From the NCBI RefSeq assembly GCF_000314005.1, contig NZ_JH980292.1, positions 4,004,121-4,068,120 of the forward strand: DNA of 64,000 bases, written 5' to 3'. Position 1 is the stretch's first letter. Every line of letters starts with the position of its first letter. Shown in pieces: positions 39,310 through 48,317 of this stretch. Below the pieces are notes generated by a model. That model was not told the origin of the DNA. It worked only from the letters and a program-made list of their open reading frames with translations, and did no database searches. The position numbers were made by a program, and so were the translations under genes. The stretch comes from Spirulina subsalsa PCC 9445. GTDB lineage: Bacteria; Cyanobacteriota; Cyanobacteriia; Cyanobacteriales; Spirulinaceae.

Positions 39310-39841
39310 AAAATTAGCATCCGGGGTGAGTTTAGTCCTCCTGTTGGGCTTAAGCGCGGGATTAATGGCCTGTTCAACCCCCCCCCAAACCCTAGAAGAA
39401 GTCCCCCTTTCTCAACTGACTCAAGTTCCCACAGAAGGCCAAATGTTGCCGATTCGTGCGATCGCCCAACTCGGCGGCCAAGAGATAGAACTCGAAGTCG
39501 CACGCACCCCCCAAGAACAAGCCATTGGTCTAATGTTCCGAGACGAAATGCCCGACAATCGAGGGATGTTATTTGTCTTTGCATCCCCCCGACGGGTTAA
39601 CTTCTGGATGAAAAACGTCCCCATCCCCCTCGATATGCTCTTTTTGCGCGACGGTACAATTCGCGCGATCGCCCGCAACGTCCCCCCCTGTCTTAAAGAT
39701 CCTTGTCCCACCTACGGCCCCAACCTAGACATCGACCAAGTGCTTGAACTGCGCGGTGGACGAGCCGCCGAATTAGGCGTAAAAGTCGGTGATCCCGTTC
39801 CCATTGAATACCTCGACCCAACCCCCTCCGACGAAGAATAA
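39290..39841 (+). CDS. DUF192 lipoprotein
   Basis: This is a 183-aa protein with a lipoprotein signal (LSAGLMACS, lipobox Cys about 26) and a DUF192 domain: EVARTPQEQAIGLMFRDEMP, GMLFVFASPRRVNFWMKNV and IPLDMLFL. The function of DUF192 is not firmly known. I choose the ATG at 39290, inside the nblR end, because it begins the signal peptide; the 20-bp overlap suggests co-translation with nblR. Confidence 0.85.
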   Translation: MFYGNPKKLASGVSLVLLLGLSAGLMACSTPPQTLEEVPLSQLTQVPTEGQMLPIRAIAQLGGQEIELEVARTPQEQAIGLMFRDEMPDNRGMLFVFASPRRVNFWMKNVPIPLDMLFLRDGTIRAIARNVPPCLKDPCPTYGPNLDIDQVLELRGGRAAELGVKVGDPVPIEYLDPTPSDEE

Positions 39842-40714
39842 GCAACCGAAAAAAAATTTTCACCCCCCGCCCCAAAAAACACCCAACGGAGTATAATAGT
39901 TGACGCTAATCTTGCGGAGACTTAAACTCCTCAAACCCTAGCACATTTATAAATTCCGGTTAAATGACTTAACTTTCAGTGCTTTTCGCTTCTCTCAAGG
40001 AAGCCCCACGCTGTAATCTATCATCCAGCGTCGGGAACCTGTCACTTAAAGAAAATTTAATGAAAAATGTGTCGGAAGATAGAGTTTATTGATTTAGGCC
40101 TGTATTATCTTGCATCTAATTCGCTTAAGATTAGAAATTTCTAACGAACTTCAAGTGCTAAGTTAGCTCATCGTCACGAAGTGAACGCAAAGCGTTGCGT
40201 AGCAAAGCGTTGCGTAGCAAATGTCAGTGTCGGGATGAAAGACGGTTAATTGAGGGGTTCGATGCCCCGAAAATTAACCAACAATCATTCTCAGATTAGA
40301 CCCTTGCCAGATTGATGGTGTGAGGAAAACGGCAACGGTAGGATGAATAGCCCTGATACAGTCAGCGCAAAGATAATCCAAGACAGAGGGCAAATAGTGG
40401 TCAGACGACCTGTACCCCGAAGTGCTTAGGTCAATGTTCTGGCACAGCCTTGAGCCATCCACTGGGTTAACTCCCCTTAAAAGTCCGTGGGACAAGAATC
40501 CCCCGTTAGCTAGCGGCAGCCATTAACGGAGGGATAGTGAATCCCCTCCCTTTCTTCCTCGTCTTACCCCCCTGATGGGTTCTCAAACCAGCGCCCAAAC
40601 CGCGAGGAATCAACGATCCGCCCATTGATTGTTACCCGAGACATTGAAAGCTTGATCTACCCCAAAAATACCTAATCTCAATCATTCATTCCCCATCCCA
40701 TTGGCAATAAGGAG
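39842..40714. other. 873-bp gene-free region with IS200/IS605-like debris
   Basis: No convincing ORF is present. Hairpin-rich stretches include GCCCCACGCTG...CAGCGTCGGG (about 40003-40037), the AGCTCATCGTC block carrying GAACGCAAAGCGTTGCGTAGC repeats (about 40164-40220), the tRNA-like hairpin at 40244-40279, and CCGTTAGC...TTAACGG (about 40503-40529). The stretch 40300-40500 resembles the structured 3' ends (omega RNA) of cyanobacterial TnpB elements. I read it as decayed IS200/IS605 material, possibly still making RNA. Confidence 0.4.
40244..40279 (+). ncRNA. tRNA acceptor/T-arm-like hairpin
   Basis: GGTTAATT pairs perfectly with AATTAACC (8 bp) and encloses GGGG-TTCGATG-CCCC, a 7-nt T-loop-like loop. 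It resembles the coaxial acceptor plus T-arm of a tRNA without the rest. It is not a complete tRNA; any function is unproven. Confidence 0.3.
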
Positions 40715-40936
40715 ATGCCATCTACCATGCAATCCATTCCACCTACTCGGTTTATCAGATTCTTACACGAAGAATTAGCCCTACCCAAAGACTCCATCAC
40801 CATTGCTCAGAGACTCTGGGAACAAAACCCCGGTTCTTTACCCATGATCCTCTGGCAATATGGCTTAGTCAGCCTCGAACAACTTGACCGGATTTTTGAC
40901 TGGATGGATAATTCTCCCAGCACCAATCTTCTATAG
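40715..40936 (+). CDS. DUF2949 family protein
   Basis: This 73-aa cyanobacterial protein contains RFLHEELALPKDSITIAQRL and LPMILWQYGLVSLEQLDRIFDWM, which define DUF2949. The function is unknown. It is soluble and helical. A start four codons in (MQSIPPT) would match the usual 60-70 aa length better. An AGGAGATG Shine-Dalgarno overlaps the first start. It stands alone between gene-free regions. Confidence 0.85.
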   Translation: MPSTMQSIPPTRFIRFLHEELALPKDSITIAQRLWEQNPGSLPMILWQYGLVSLEQLDRIFDWMDNSPSTNLL

Positions 40937-41413
40937 TCAACTGCCGCACCCACAAGGAGATGGGGTTTTCCTGGCAACCTTGATCAATGGGTCGAGAATT
41001 CCCCATCCCGCCAGTAGAGTGCAGATGAGAGGCAAATCCCGTAGATAATTTGTGCTAAAATCATTACCGACGATTGCCGTTGAGTTGGGGCGCTCCCTCT
41101 CCTTGTGATACCTCTCCTTGTGGTACATCTCCTTGTGGGCGGAGTAGTTCGCTCTCCTTAATGATAAAATGGGGGGAAGTGACTCCTCTGAGTCATCGAA
41201 AAAATGGGTCTGAAACCGTACCGTGGGACACACGGAATCGGACTCCTAAAATGGAGTAAAAAGTCTGTGGACTCTGTGTAAGACAGTACATGGTTTTTAG
41301 AACTGTGGTATGCGACGGTGAATGAAGCAGAAACCTAAATCGCGAGGTTTGGGAGTCTCCGCCGTTCTGCGGTGGGGAGGATGTCAAGCTAACTGCGTAG
41401 CACTATACCTTTC
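40937..41413. other. 477-bp gene-free region with CTCCTTGTG triplication
   Basis: At about 41097-41150 the phrase CTCCTTGTG occurs three times, ending in GGGCGGAGTAGTTCGC, a motif related to the GTGGGTGGGGTAGTTCAC end seen in the dispersed repeats of this window. I see no gene. The crp promoter should lie in its last 100 bp. Confidence 0.4.
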
Positions 41414-42097
41414 ATGGAGATCAAAGCTTTTAGCGAGCTTTTCCCCCTTTTTAATACTGCCAGCCCTGAAACCTTAGAATGGTTGCTCTCGGTCGCCGTC
41501 GAACATAGCTATCCTAGAGATCGGGCTGTCCTGATGGAAGATGCTTGGGGGAATGCGGTTTACTTCATCGTTTCAGGATGGATCAAAGTACGCCGCCTAT
41601 CGGGTGATAAAGCCATGACCTTGGCCGTTATGGGTCGGGGTGACTTTTTTGGCGAAATGGCTATTCTGGATGAGTCTCCCCGCTCAACGGATGTGGTGGC
41701 CTTGTCCAATGTAGAACTGTTGAGTATTTCAGCCCAGCGTTTTATCCAAACCTTATTCAAGGATCCCCAGTTACATCACCGGATGCTGCAATTGATGGTA
41801 CAGCGTCTCCGGCATTTCAATATTCGCTTTTTGATGCGAAATCAACCTCCAGCGATTAAATTAGCCAAAACCTTAGTCACCTTAGCGGAAAGCTATGGAC
41901 AATCCACCAGTAAGGGAACGGAGATGTTTTTGATTCCCGATGATGATTTAGCCCAGATTTCCGATATTACTGTGGATGAAACCCGCAAAATCATTGAGAA
42001 ACTAGAAAGCAAGGAGTGGGTTTTAATTGACCGCGATCGCCATAGTTTATGCTTAGTCCATCTTAAACAATTAGCCCATCTCGCCGGACGAGTTTAG
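41414..42097 (+). CDS. Crp/Fnr-family transcription regulator
   Basis: This 227-aa protein has an N-terminal cyclic-nucleotide-binding beta-barrel (about 10-125) with the phosphate-binding cassette FFGEMAILDESPRSTDVV, where the E and the R-S pair are those that bind cAMP in CRP. A dimerisation helix (125-150) and a C-terminal winged helix (about 165-225, DDLAQISDITVDETRKIIEKL) follow. It is not NtcA by sequence. It may bind the TGTGA-N6-TCACA sites at 15773 and 55708, which is an inference. Confidence 0.88.
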   Translation: MEIKAFSELFPLFNTASPETLEWLLSVAVEHSYPRDRAVLMEDAWGNAVYFIVSGWIKVRRLSGDKAMTLAVMGRGDFFGEMAILDESPRSTDVVALSNVELLSISAQRFIQTLFKDPQLHHRMLQLMVQRLRHFNIRFLMRNQPPAIKLAKTLVTLAESYGQSTSKGTEMFLIPDDDLAQISDITVDETRKIIEKLESKEWVLIDRDRHSLCLVHLKQLAHLAGRV

Positions 42098-42286
42098 AAA
42101 CGCCCTCCTAGAGTATCTATCCAAGAAGCCCCTTGAATGGCATCATATTATGAGAATCGCTTAATCTTTTGTGATGTCAGCTTAACTGAGCCAGTCATCA
42201 TCTGTATTGTTAGGGGTGAAAAGCGGGAAAACAAGAGATTGAGCGATCGCTTGTATTGGAAGAAGTACACATCTTGGAGGAGAATC

Positions 42287-42781
42287 ATGCGTCGTTTAAA
42301 ATTCCTATGGATAGCGGCCATAACCCTAATTTTAGGGTTTCAGGTTGCCGTGCAAAGTGCTATGGCGGTTAATATTTCTGAAAGCAACCGGACAGTTAAG
42401 CTCAACGAAGCTGGAGAAACTGTTACCATTACCAACCAACAATTTGAATTAGGGAAACGGGAATTTAATAATACTTGTTCCCAGTGCCATATGTCTGGCA
42501 GAACCAAAACCAACCCCAACGTAACATTAGGGCTGGGGGATTTAGAAGGGGCTTTTCCCACTCGGGATAACCTCTTAGCGATTGTGGATTATACTAAAAA
42601 CCCGACCACCTACGACGGAGAAACTGATATCAGCGACTTGCACCCTAGCACCAGTCGTTTAGACCTCTGGCCGGAAATGCGCAATCTCACCCAAGAGGAT
42701 CTAGAGAATTTAGCAGGTTATATTTTGGCAGAAATTAATATTCGTGGCGATCGCTGGGGTGCCGGGAAAGTGTACGACTAA
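42287..42781 (+). CDS. psbV: Photosystem II cytochrome c-550
   Basis: This 164-aa precursor has a signal peptide (1-27, cleavage after AMA) and one c-type heme site, CSQCH (Cys64, Cys67, His68). The sixth heme ligand is His119 in DLHPS; in mature numbering the two His are 41 and 92, exactly those of PsbV. KNPTTYDGE and the end DRWGAGKVY match the family. PsbV stabilises the oxygen-evolving cluster on the lumen side. The ATG at 42287 follows a GGAGGAG Shine-Dalgarno. A PsbV2 paralogue is a less likely alternative. Confidence 0.85.
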   Translation: MRRLKFLWIAAITLILGFQVAVQSAMAVNISESNRTVKLNEAGETVTITNQQFELGKREFNNTCSQCHMSGRTKTNPNVTLGLGDLEGAFPTRDNLLAIVDYTKNPTTYDGETDISDLHPSTSRLDLWPEMRNLTQEDLENLAGYILAEINIRGDRWGAGKVYD

Positions 42782-42820
42782 TCCCACCCAGCAAGGGATT
42801 CGCTAGTTCAAATTAGACCC

Positions 42821-42848
42821 AAGGGGCAGGGAAAACACCTTGCCCCTT
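42821..42848 (+). terminator. Intrinsic terminator of psbV
   Basis: AAGGGGCA pairs with TGCCCCTT around a short loop and is followed by ATTTTTTT. It lies 40 bp after the psbV stop. Confidence 0.9.
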
Positions 42849-42972
42849 ATTTTTTTCCTCCTCCAGAAACCTCCCCACCAGTCCAGAGGGCGAATTTTGG
42901 GCAAGCCCGAGAACCCGCGAAAATCGGGTAAAATCGATCACGAAACCGAACTACGACAATTTGTAGAAAATC

Positions 42973-43359
42973 ATGAGCAAAAAATTAGGATTACTTCTCT
43001 CCAGCGTTTTGTTACTGCTTGCTAGCTTGGCGGTATTCGTCGCCCCAGCAGAAGCCGCCACCTACACCGTCAAAATGGGAGCCGATAACGGAATGTTGCA
43101 ATTCGTTCCCGACAGCCTGACCATTAAACCGGGCGACTCCGTGGAATTTGTGATGAATAAACTCGCCCCCCACAACGCCGTATTCGGCAAAGGTCCTAGT
43201 GGAGCGAAATTAGATAAATTGTCCCACGACAAGCTTTTATTCTCTCCCGGCGAGTCCTACACCACCGAATTTCCCGCCGACAGTCCCAAAGGCGAATATG
43301 ACTACTACTGCCAACCCCACCGGGGAGCAGGCATGGTGGGAAAAATTATTGTCGAATAA
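42973..43359 (+). CDS. petE: Plastocyanin, first tandem copy
   Basis: This 128-aa precursor of the lumenal copper electron carrier between cytochrome b6f and PSI has a signal peptide ending AEA (1-28). The copper ligands are His67 (LAPHN), Cys113 (YYC), His116 (PHRG) and Met121 (GAGM). Relative to the second copy it has extra residues at about 72-82 ([10 protein letters not shown]) and 103-107 (DSPKG). The upstream 30 bp is also duplicated before copy 2. Confidence 0.95.
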   Translation: MSKKLGLLLSSVLLLLASLAVFVAPAEAATYTVKMGADNGMLQFVPDSLTIKPGDSVEFVMNKLAPHNAVFGKGPSGAKLDKLSHDKLLFSPGESYTTEFPADSPKGEYDYYCQPHRGAGMVGKIIVE

Positions 43360-43423
43360 GTTTAACCTCCCAAACAAGGTACAATCTGTAACGAAACCTA
43401 AATACGACACCTTGTAGAAGATC

Positions 43424-43783
43424 ATGATTAAGAAACTAGGTTTAGTTCTCTCCACCGTTTTGTTACTGGTTGCTAGCTTTGCCCTAGCCGTTGCTCCGGC
43501 CGCCGCCGAAACCTACACGGTTAAAATGGGTGCTGATAGCGGACAGTTAAAATTTGACCCCGCGACTCTGACCATCAAAGCAGGCGATACTGTTAAATTC
43601 GTCAACAACAAACTGGCTCCTCACAACGTGGTTTTTGACAAAGCCCCTGAGCTTTCCCATAAACAACTGTTGTTCAGCCCCGGAGAATCCTTTGAAACCA
43701 AATTTGATACCGCAGGATCCTATAGCTATTACTGCGAACCCCACAGAGGGGCGGGGATGGTTGGAACCATCACCGTTGAATAA
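43424..43783 (+). CDS. petE: Plastocyanin, second tandem copy
   Basis: This 119-aa precursor has a signal peptide ending AAA (1-28), and the ligands His67, Cys104, His107 and Met112 are all intact. It lies 64 bp after copy 1 and shares its signal peptide, the core VKMGAD and the promoter-proximal phrase TACGACA...TTGTAGAA. Copy 2 is shorter by two loop deletions. Both look functional, so they may differ in expression or in partner docking. Confidence 0.95.
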   Translation: MIKKLGLVLSTVLLLVASFALAVAPAAAETYTVKMGADSGQLKFDPATLTIKAGDTVKFVNNKLAPHNVVFDKAPELSHKQLLFSPGESFETKFDTAGSYSYYCEPHRGAGMVGTITVE

Positions 43784-43818
43784 GTGAAATTCAACCCAAC
43801 TTGATTTAACCATCAAAA

Positions 43819-43845
43819 AAGAGGGATGTTCAGAACATCCCTCTT
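43819..43845. terminator. Bidirectional terminator between petE and metK
   Basis: AAGAGGGATGT pairs with ACATCCCTCTT around TCAGA, with A-run before and T-run after, so it can end both the petE and the metK transcripts. Confidence 0.9.
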
Positions 43846-43873
43846 GTTTTTGGTTTAAGGCGTGAAATGGAAT

Positions 43874-45127
43874 TTAGGCGATCGCACCCGATAACGCCTC
43901 TTCCTTCAAAATAGCCGCCTTGTCAGTTTTTTCCCAAGGAATATCAAGATCCGTCCGGCCTAAATGACCATAGGCCGCCAAATCCTGATAGAAACGCCCA
44001 CCCCGTTCTGCGGGCAACTGCCGCAAATTAAACGTCTGGATAATGCCAGCCGGACGGAGTTCAAAATGTTTCTTAACCAAACGTAATAAAATCTCTTCAT
44101 CCACCTTACCCGTGCCGAAGGTTTCCACCAGAATACTCACCGGACGAGCCACCCCAATAGCGTAGCTCACTTGTACCTCGCATTTTTCGGCCAGACCTGC
44201 GGCGACAATATTTTTCGCCACATAACGACAAGCATAGGCCGCCGAACGGTCTACTTTCGTGGGATCTTTGCCCGAAAAAGCCCCGCCCCCATGACGGGAG
44301 TAGCCCCCATAAGTATCCACAATAATCTTGCGTCCCGTTAAACCGGAATCCCCTTGGGGGCCACCAATGACAAATTTTCCAGTCGGATTAACCAACAACT
44401 TAGTATTATCATCGGGTTTAACCGCAATATCTTCAAACACAGGTTTGACCACCACTTCCATTAAATCGCCTTTAATATGGGCTTGAATCGCCGCATCATC
44501 GGTCAATCCGGCAACGGTTGCACTGTGTTGGGTAGAAATTAAAATAGTATCAATGCCGACGGGTTTTCCGTCTTCATAGATAACACTAACCTGAGTTTTG
44601 CCATCGGGGCCGAGATAGGGGAGTTGCCCAGTTTTGCGCACTTGAGCCAAACGGCGAGAAATGCGGTGAGCCAAACTAATGGGGAGGGGCATTAATTCGG
44701 GGGTTTCATCGCAGGCGAACCCGAACATCAACCCTTGATCTCCGGCTCCGATTTGGTCGAGTTCATCATCACTCAAAGCTTCCCGGCGTTCTTGGGCGCT
44801 GGTGACACCTTGGGCAATATCGGGGGATTGTTCATCGAGGGCAACGAGAACCGAACAACTCTCGGCGGAGAAGCCATTTCCTGCGTCAATGTAGCCAATT
44901 TCAGCGATTTTGCGACGCACCACATCCACATAGTTAATATGGGCTTTGGAGGTAATTTCTCCGGTAATGAGAACTAAACCCGTGTTTACAACGACTTCCG
45001 CCGCCACACGACTGCCTTCATCTTCGGTTAAAAGAGCATCTAAAATTGTGTCAGAGAGTTGATCACAAATTTTATCAGGATGCCCTTCCGTTACGGATTC
45101 TGAGGTAAATAGATAACGACGAGCCAA
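43874..45127 (-). CDS. metK: S-adenosylmethionine synthetase
   Basis: This 417-aa MetK is full length and makes SAM from methionine and ATP. The signatures [24 protein letters not shown] and [20 protein letters not shown] (the phosphate-binding loop) are present. The gene appears monocistronic with its own terminator; a copy of the dispersed repeat begins 50 bp upstream of its start, so the repeat may have been placed in or near its promoter. Confidence 0.97.
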   Translation of the reverse strand: MARRYLFTSESVTEGHPDKICDQLSDTILDALLTEDEGSRVAAEVVVNTGLVLITGEITSKAHINYVDVVRRKIAEIGYIDAGNGFSAESCSVLVALDEQSPDIAQGVTSAQERREALSDDELDQIGAGDQGLMFGFACDETPELMPLPISLAHRISRRLAQVRKTGQLPYLGPDGKTQVSVIYEDGKPVGIDTILISTQHSATVAGLTDDAAIQAHIKGDLMEVVVKPVFEDIAVKPDDNTKLLVNPTGKFVIGGPQGDSGLTGRKIIVDTYGGYSRHGGGAFSGKDPTKVDRSAAYACRYVAKNIVAAGLAEKCEVQVSYAIGVARPVSILVETFGTGKVDEEILLRLVKKHFELRPAGIIQTFNLRQLPAERGGRFYQDLAAYGHLGRTDLDIPWEKTDKAAILKEEALSGAIA

Positions 45128-45176
45128 TGTTTTTTATGTCTCCTTGTACGCAGTGCAACAGGGCACAGGTTTGTGC

Positions 45177-45473
45177 GTGAACTACCCCACCCTGCCTAGG
45201 CGCGAGGATGGAGCTTCCTGATTCAATGGGAAGTGCTTTCTATACCGAAATATAGCAAGTCTTATCTTCCCTCCCCAGGCAGAAGTCCTAGTTCCTAAGA
45301 CCCAAATTTTCTCTTGCAACACAGCCCTTTTTAGCTTGGTTTTCGCTTTGGGAGTTAGTGGTCAAGATCTATTTATCTTAGCATGGATTCGCTGTCGCTC
45401 AGTATATTGCTGGGTTGCTATCCATCCGGTCCCTGCAAGCGAGGAAGGGGAATTCCGCAACATTTTTGTTAGA
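45177..45473 (+). repeat. Dispersed ~295-bp repeat, copy A
   Basis: Begins GTGAACTACCCCACCCTGCC and ends CAACATTTTTGTTA. It is nearly identical to copy B (51340-51634) and, reversed with a 55-bp deletion, to copy C (60978-61218). It has no coding capacity and carries several imperfect hairpins. The ends resemble those of cyanobacterial IS200/IS605-derived non-autonomous elements. Confidence 0.9.
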
Positions 45474-45519
45474 CTCTCATACTAGCGTTTGTTTTGCCAA
45501 TTTGGAAAAAAACTTAAAG

Positions 45520-45620
45520 GGAGCAGGGGAGAGGGGGAGAATTGATAATTATTCCCTACTCCCGACTCCCTATTCCCTACTCCCCACTCCCGACTCCCGA
45601 TTCCCGACTCTTCCCAACCT
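45520..45620 (+). repeat. Heptamer minisatellite (CCCGACT type)
   Basis: A purine-rich block (GGGAGCAGGGGAGAGGGGG), then TTGATAATTATT, then repeats of CCCGACT/CCCTACT/CCCTATT. The same three-part arrangement recurs at 58464 and 61252. Confidence 0.85.
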
Positions 45621-45634
45621 TTCTCAGCCAGCCA

Positions 45635-47014
45635 TCAATCGGGCAAATCAATAAAAACCCGCTCACCGGGCTGTAAACCTGAGAGAACCTGCACCTTATC
45701 CTCTAAAGTTGCCCCAAAAACCACCGGGCGAAATTCTGGTTGATTGTTCTCCCCGACCACCATCACCCCTCGTTGTCCTTCTTCCGTCACCACAGCCACC
45801 GTCGGTACGGTTAACGCTTGCCCCAAGGATACCCCCACAAAGGTGACATCTACATTCATCCCCGATAATAATTGACTTTCGGCGGTTTCGTCTAACTGAA
45901 TCCGCACCTCAAAAGAAGTAACATTTTGTTCCACTACGGCTTCGGGGGCAATTAACTTGACCCGACCGCGAAACACCTGATTCGGGAAGGCATCGGCGAT
46001 GATTTCTACAGGTTGGCCCGGCTGAAGTCGGATTACATCCACTTCGGGGACTTTAGCGAGGACTTCTAAACCTTGGGCGATCGCCAAAATAGAAGCGGAG
46101 GTTGCCGAAGCGGTTGCAGATACGGAGGTTGTGGGCGTAACAAAGGATCCGGGTGTAGCGTATTTCTGGGTGATAATCCCCGCAAAGGGGGCGCGAATTT
46201 GGGTATCTTGAAAGCGAATTTGAACTTCTTGTAATTGGGCTTGGGCGGCTTCTGCGGCTCCTTGTAAACGGGTCATTTCAAGGCGAGCATTGCGTTCTCG
46301 TTGCTCTAGGGCGATGCGGGCTTCTAGGGCATTGGCTTGTAGGCGTTGGATTTCTGGTTCTCGGGTTTGTACTTCCCGCCTTAAACTCTGTTGGGCTTGA
46401 ATCACGGCGACCTGAGCATTGCGCAATTCTAGGGCAGCATCATCAAAGGCATTAGTCGAGACGGCCCCGGCTGAGGCGGGGGTTTGATAGCGTTCGTACC
46501 GACTACGCGCCCGGTTAAACCGTTCCTCGGCGGCGGCGAGTTGGGCTTGAGCTTGGTCAATCTCTGTGGGGATGCGGGCTTGAGCTTCTCTTAAGCTGGC
46601 TTGGGCGGCATTAAAGCGGGCGCGGGCTTGTTGAATTTCCCCATTAATGCGAATTTCTGCCTCTTGTAAGCTGGCGACGGCCTGTTTTAAGTTGGCTTGG
46701 GCTTGTATGCCTTGGGCGGCAATTTCATCATTGTCCATTTCGGCTAGAGGTTGCCCTTCTTCTACCCGCATCCCCTGCTCAACGCCTAAGCGCCGCAGTC
46801 GTCCGGCTGTTTTGGGGCTAATATTCACACTCTGGATGGGGACAACGGTCCCATTGGCGGAAATGCGGAGTTGGAGGTTTTCCGGTTGAACGGTAATGGT
46901 GAGATTATCTAGTTCTGATTGAGGAGGATTAAAAACAGCTTGGTAGGTGGCAATCCCGACGAGGATAGTTCCTCCTCCGACTAAACCAATAATCCAAGGT
47001 AACGGGTTACGCAT
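45635..47014 (-). CDS. HlyD/RND-type efflux adaptor (membrane fusion protein)
   Basis: This 459-aa protein has an N-terminal membrane anchor (about 7-28), a biotinyl-lipoyl half-motif (GTVVPIQSVNISPKTAGRL), a long coiled coil rich in Ala/Gln/Glu/Arg (about 105-265), the second lipoyl half (QIRAPFAGIITQKYATPGSF) and a beta-barrel. It links an inner-membrane pump (RND or ABC) to the outer membrane. No pump gene lies beside it in the window, so the partner is encoded elsewhere or out of view. Confidence 0.9.
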   Translation of the reverse strand: MRNPLPWIIGLVGGGTILVGIATYQAVFNPPQSELDNLTITVQPENLQLRISANGTVVPIQSVNISPKTAGRLRRLGVEQGMRVEEGQPLAEMDNDEIAAQGIQAQANLKQAVASLQEAEIRINGEIQQARARFNAAQASLREAQARIPTEIDQAQAQLAAAEERFNRARSRYERYQTPASAGAVSTNAFDDAALELRNAQVAVIQAQQSLRREVQTREPEIQRLQANALEARIALEQRERNARLEMTRLQGAAEAAQAQLQEVQIRFQDTQIRAPFAGIITQKYATPGSFVTPTTSVSATASATSASILAIAQGLEVLAKVPEVDVIRLQPGQPVEIIADAFPNQVFRGRVKLIAPEAVVEQNVTSFEVRIQLDETAESQLLSGMNVDVTFVGVSLGQALTVPTVAVVTEEGQRGVMVVGENNQPEFRPVVFGATLEDKVQVLSGLQPGERVFIDLPD

Positions 47015-47062
47015 CGAATAGGTAATAGGTAATAGGGAATAGGGAATAGGGTAATAGGGAAC
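47015..47062 (+). repeat. Short GAATAGG/TAATAGG heptamer tract
   Basis: Seven-base units GGTAATA and GGGAATA repeat about six times directly in front of the adaptor gene start. It is the same class as the CCCTATT minisatellites read on the other strand. Confidence 0.8.
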
Positions 47063-47268
47063 TGTTTACAGTTGACTGTCAATGCACCTGACCCTAACTT
47101 GTCCCCAATGGGGTCAATGCCTAATTGAACTCCGAGGAAACTAGCTTTGAGAATAGCCAATGCTTCTGAAATGTGTCAACTCTCGGAGTCGGGATGGGGG
47201 GCGGCAGAATCTTTTAAGGCGTGATAGCTTAGTATAGAACGCGATATAGGAAATTTCGAGGCTGAACT

Positions 47269-48126
47269 GTGCCGAAACGTAACTGGTTACTTTCTGTTTT
47301 AGCGATCGCAGGTTGTTGGCAGTTAGCCCTCCCTGCATCGGGTCAAGCATTACTCCCTTACACCTTAAATCTGGAGGCGGAGGCGTTGGAAACTCAAGGC
47401 TTGGCGTTAACCCAAGATGCTATCCAACTGGTTCGCTTTGAACAATACGATCTGGCCTTGCCGAGGGCAAAGTTAGCCACCCAACTGGCCCCGGATACTT
47501 TTGAACCTTGGTTCGTCTTGGGGAGTTTGTATGTCCAGCAACAACAGTTAGACGAAGGTATTACGGTATTAAGACGGGCGCAACGTCTAGCCCCTCGGGA
47601 GGCGGGAATTTTATTCACGTTGGGATCTGCCTATTTCCAAAAAGCCGATTATCAAGCGGCACTCCGGGAGCTCGAAGCAGCATTAAGGCTGGATTCTAAT
47701 TCTTTGGAAGGGTTGTTTGATTTGGGCAATACCTATCTGATGTTGGGGCGTTTCCCGGAAGCCATTGCTACCTATCAGAAGGCAATGGAACAAGAACCGC
47801 GTTTTTGGCCCGGTGTCAATAATATTGGCTTAGTGCGGTATGAACAAGGGGATATTGAGGGGGCGATCGCAGACTGGGAAGCCGCCCTAGCCATTGATCC
47901 CAATGCGGCTGAACCCATGTTAGCCATTGCGGTGGCTCGTTATCGCCAAGGCCGTCAAAGTGAAGCCCTCAAACAAGGTCAAGCGGCTTTAGCCCTAGAT
48001 CAAGAGTATGGTAGTTTGGACTATCTGAAAAAGAATCTCTGGGGCGATCGCCTCTTGGCCGATGCAGCGCGCTTTTTCTCGAATCCCCAAATGCAGGCTA
48101 TTACAACCATTAGCCCTAATCCATAA
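47269..48126 (+). CDS. Secreted tetratricopeptide-repeat protein
   Basis: This 285-aa protein starts at GTG (GTG CCG AAA CGT), has a signal peptide to about residue 25 (LPASGQA) and about five TPR units between 45 and 245 (e.g. WFVLGSLYVQQQQLDEGI, FTLGSAYFQKADYQAAL, FDLGNTYLMLGRFPEAI). TPRs mediate protein assembly; the partner is unknown. It is divergent from the adaptor gene across 254 bp. Confidence 0.85.
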   Translation: MPKRNWLLSVLAIAGCWQLALPASGQALLPYTLNLEAEALETQGLALTQDAIQLVRFEQYDLALPRAKLATQLAPDTFEPWFVLGSLYVQQQQLDEGITVLRRAQRLAPREAGILFTLGSAYFQKADYQAALRELEAALRLDSNSLEGLFDLGNTYLMLGRFPEAIATYQKAMEQEPRFWPGVNNIGLVRYEQGDIEGAIADWEAALAIDPNAAEPMLAIAVARYRQGRQSEALKQGQAALALDQEYGSLDYLKKNLWGDRLLADAARFFSNPQMQAITTISPNP

Positions 48127-48251
48127 TCAATGGACTGCCCCTAAAAGTCCCTTTGGGGAACGGTAGCATCGGGTCTAACTCTCAATTATCAATTCCCCCA
48201 CACTCCACTTGCTTAGATTCCTGATTAGGACTAAAATACTACACAAGAAGT

Positions 48252-48302
48252 CAAAGAAAAAGAATCATCCTCCCAAACGTGAGAGATGAGCCTTTTTCTT
48301 TG
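48252..48302. terminator. Bidirectional terminator between convergent genes
   Basis: CAAAGAAAAAG and CTTTTTCTTTG form a perfect 11-bp inverted repeat, extended by ATCATC/GATGAG, between the convergent TPR and receiver genes. The stem is AT-rich, so it is weaker than the petE/metK one. Confidence 0.55.
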
Positions 48303-48317
48303 TGCTTTCTGTTCGTT

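Noticed and set aside
40244-40279. A tRNA gene at the GGTTCGATGCCCC motif
   Set aside because: Only the acceptor-like and T-arm-like stems exist; there is no room for D and anticodon arms.
40274-40495. A 73-aa minus-strand frame in the gene-free region
   Set aside because: No family likeness or ribosome site; it lies across stem-loops of the presumed IS-like debris.
42137-42286. N-terminal 50-codon extension of psbV
   Set aside because: The ATG at 42287 has a strong GGAGGAG and begins a proper signal peptide giving heme ligands at the known mature positions 41 and 92.
43874-45176. A SAM riboswitch upstream of metK
   Set aside because: The 50 bp before the start and the dispersed repeat beyond it show none of the conserved SAM-riboswitch pairings I know.
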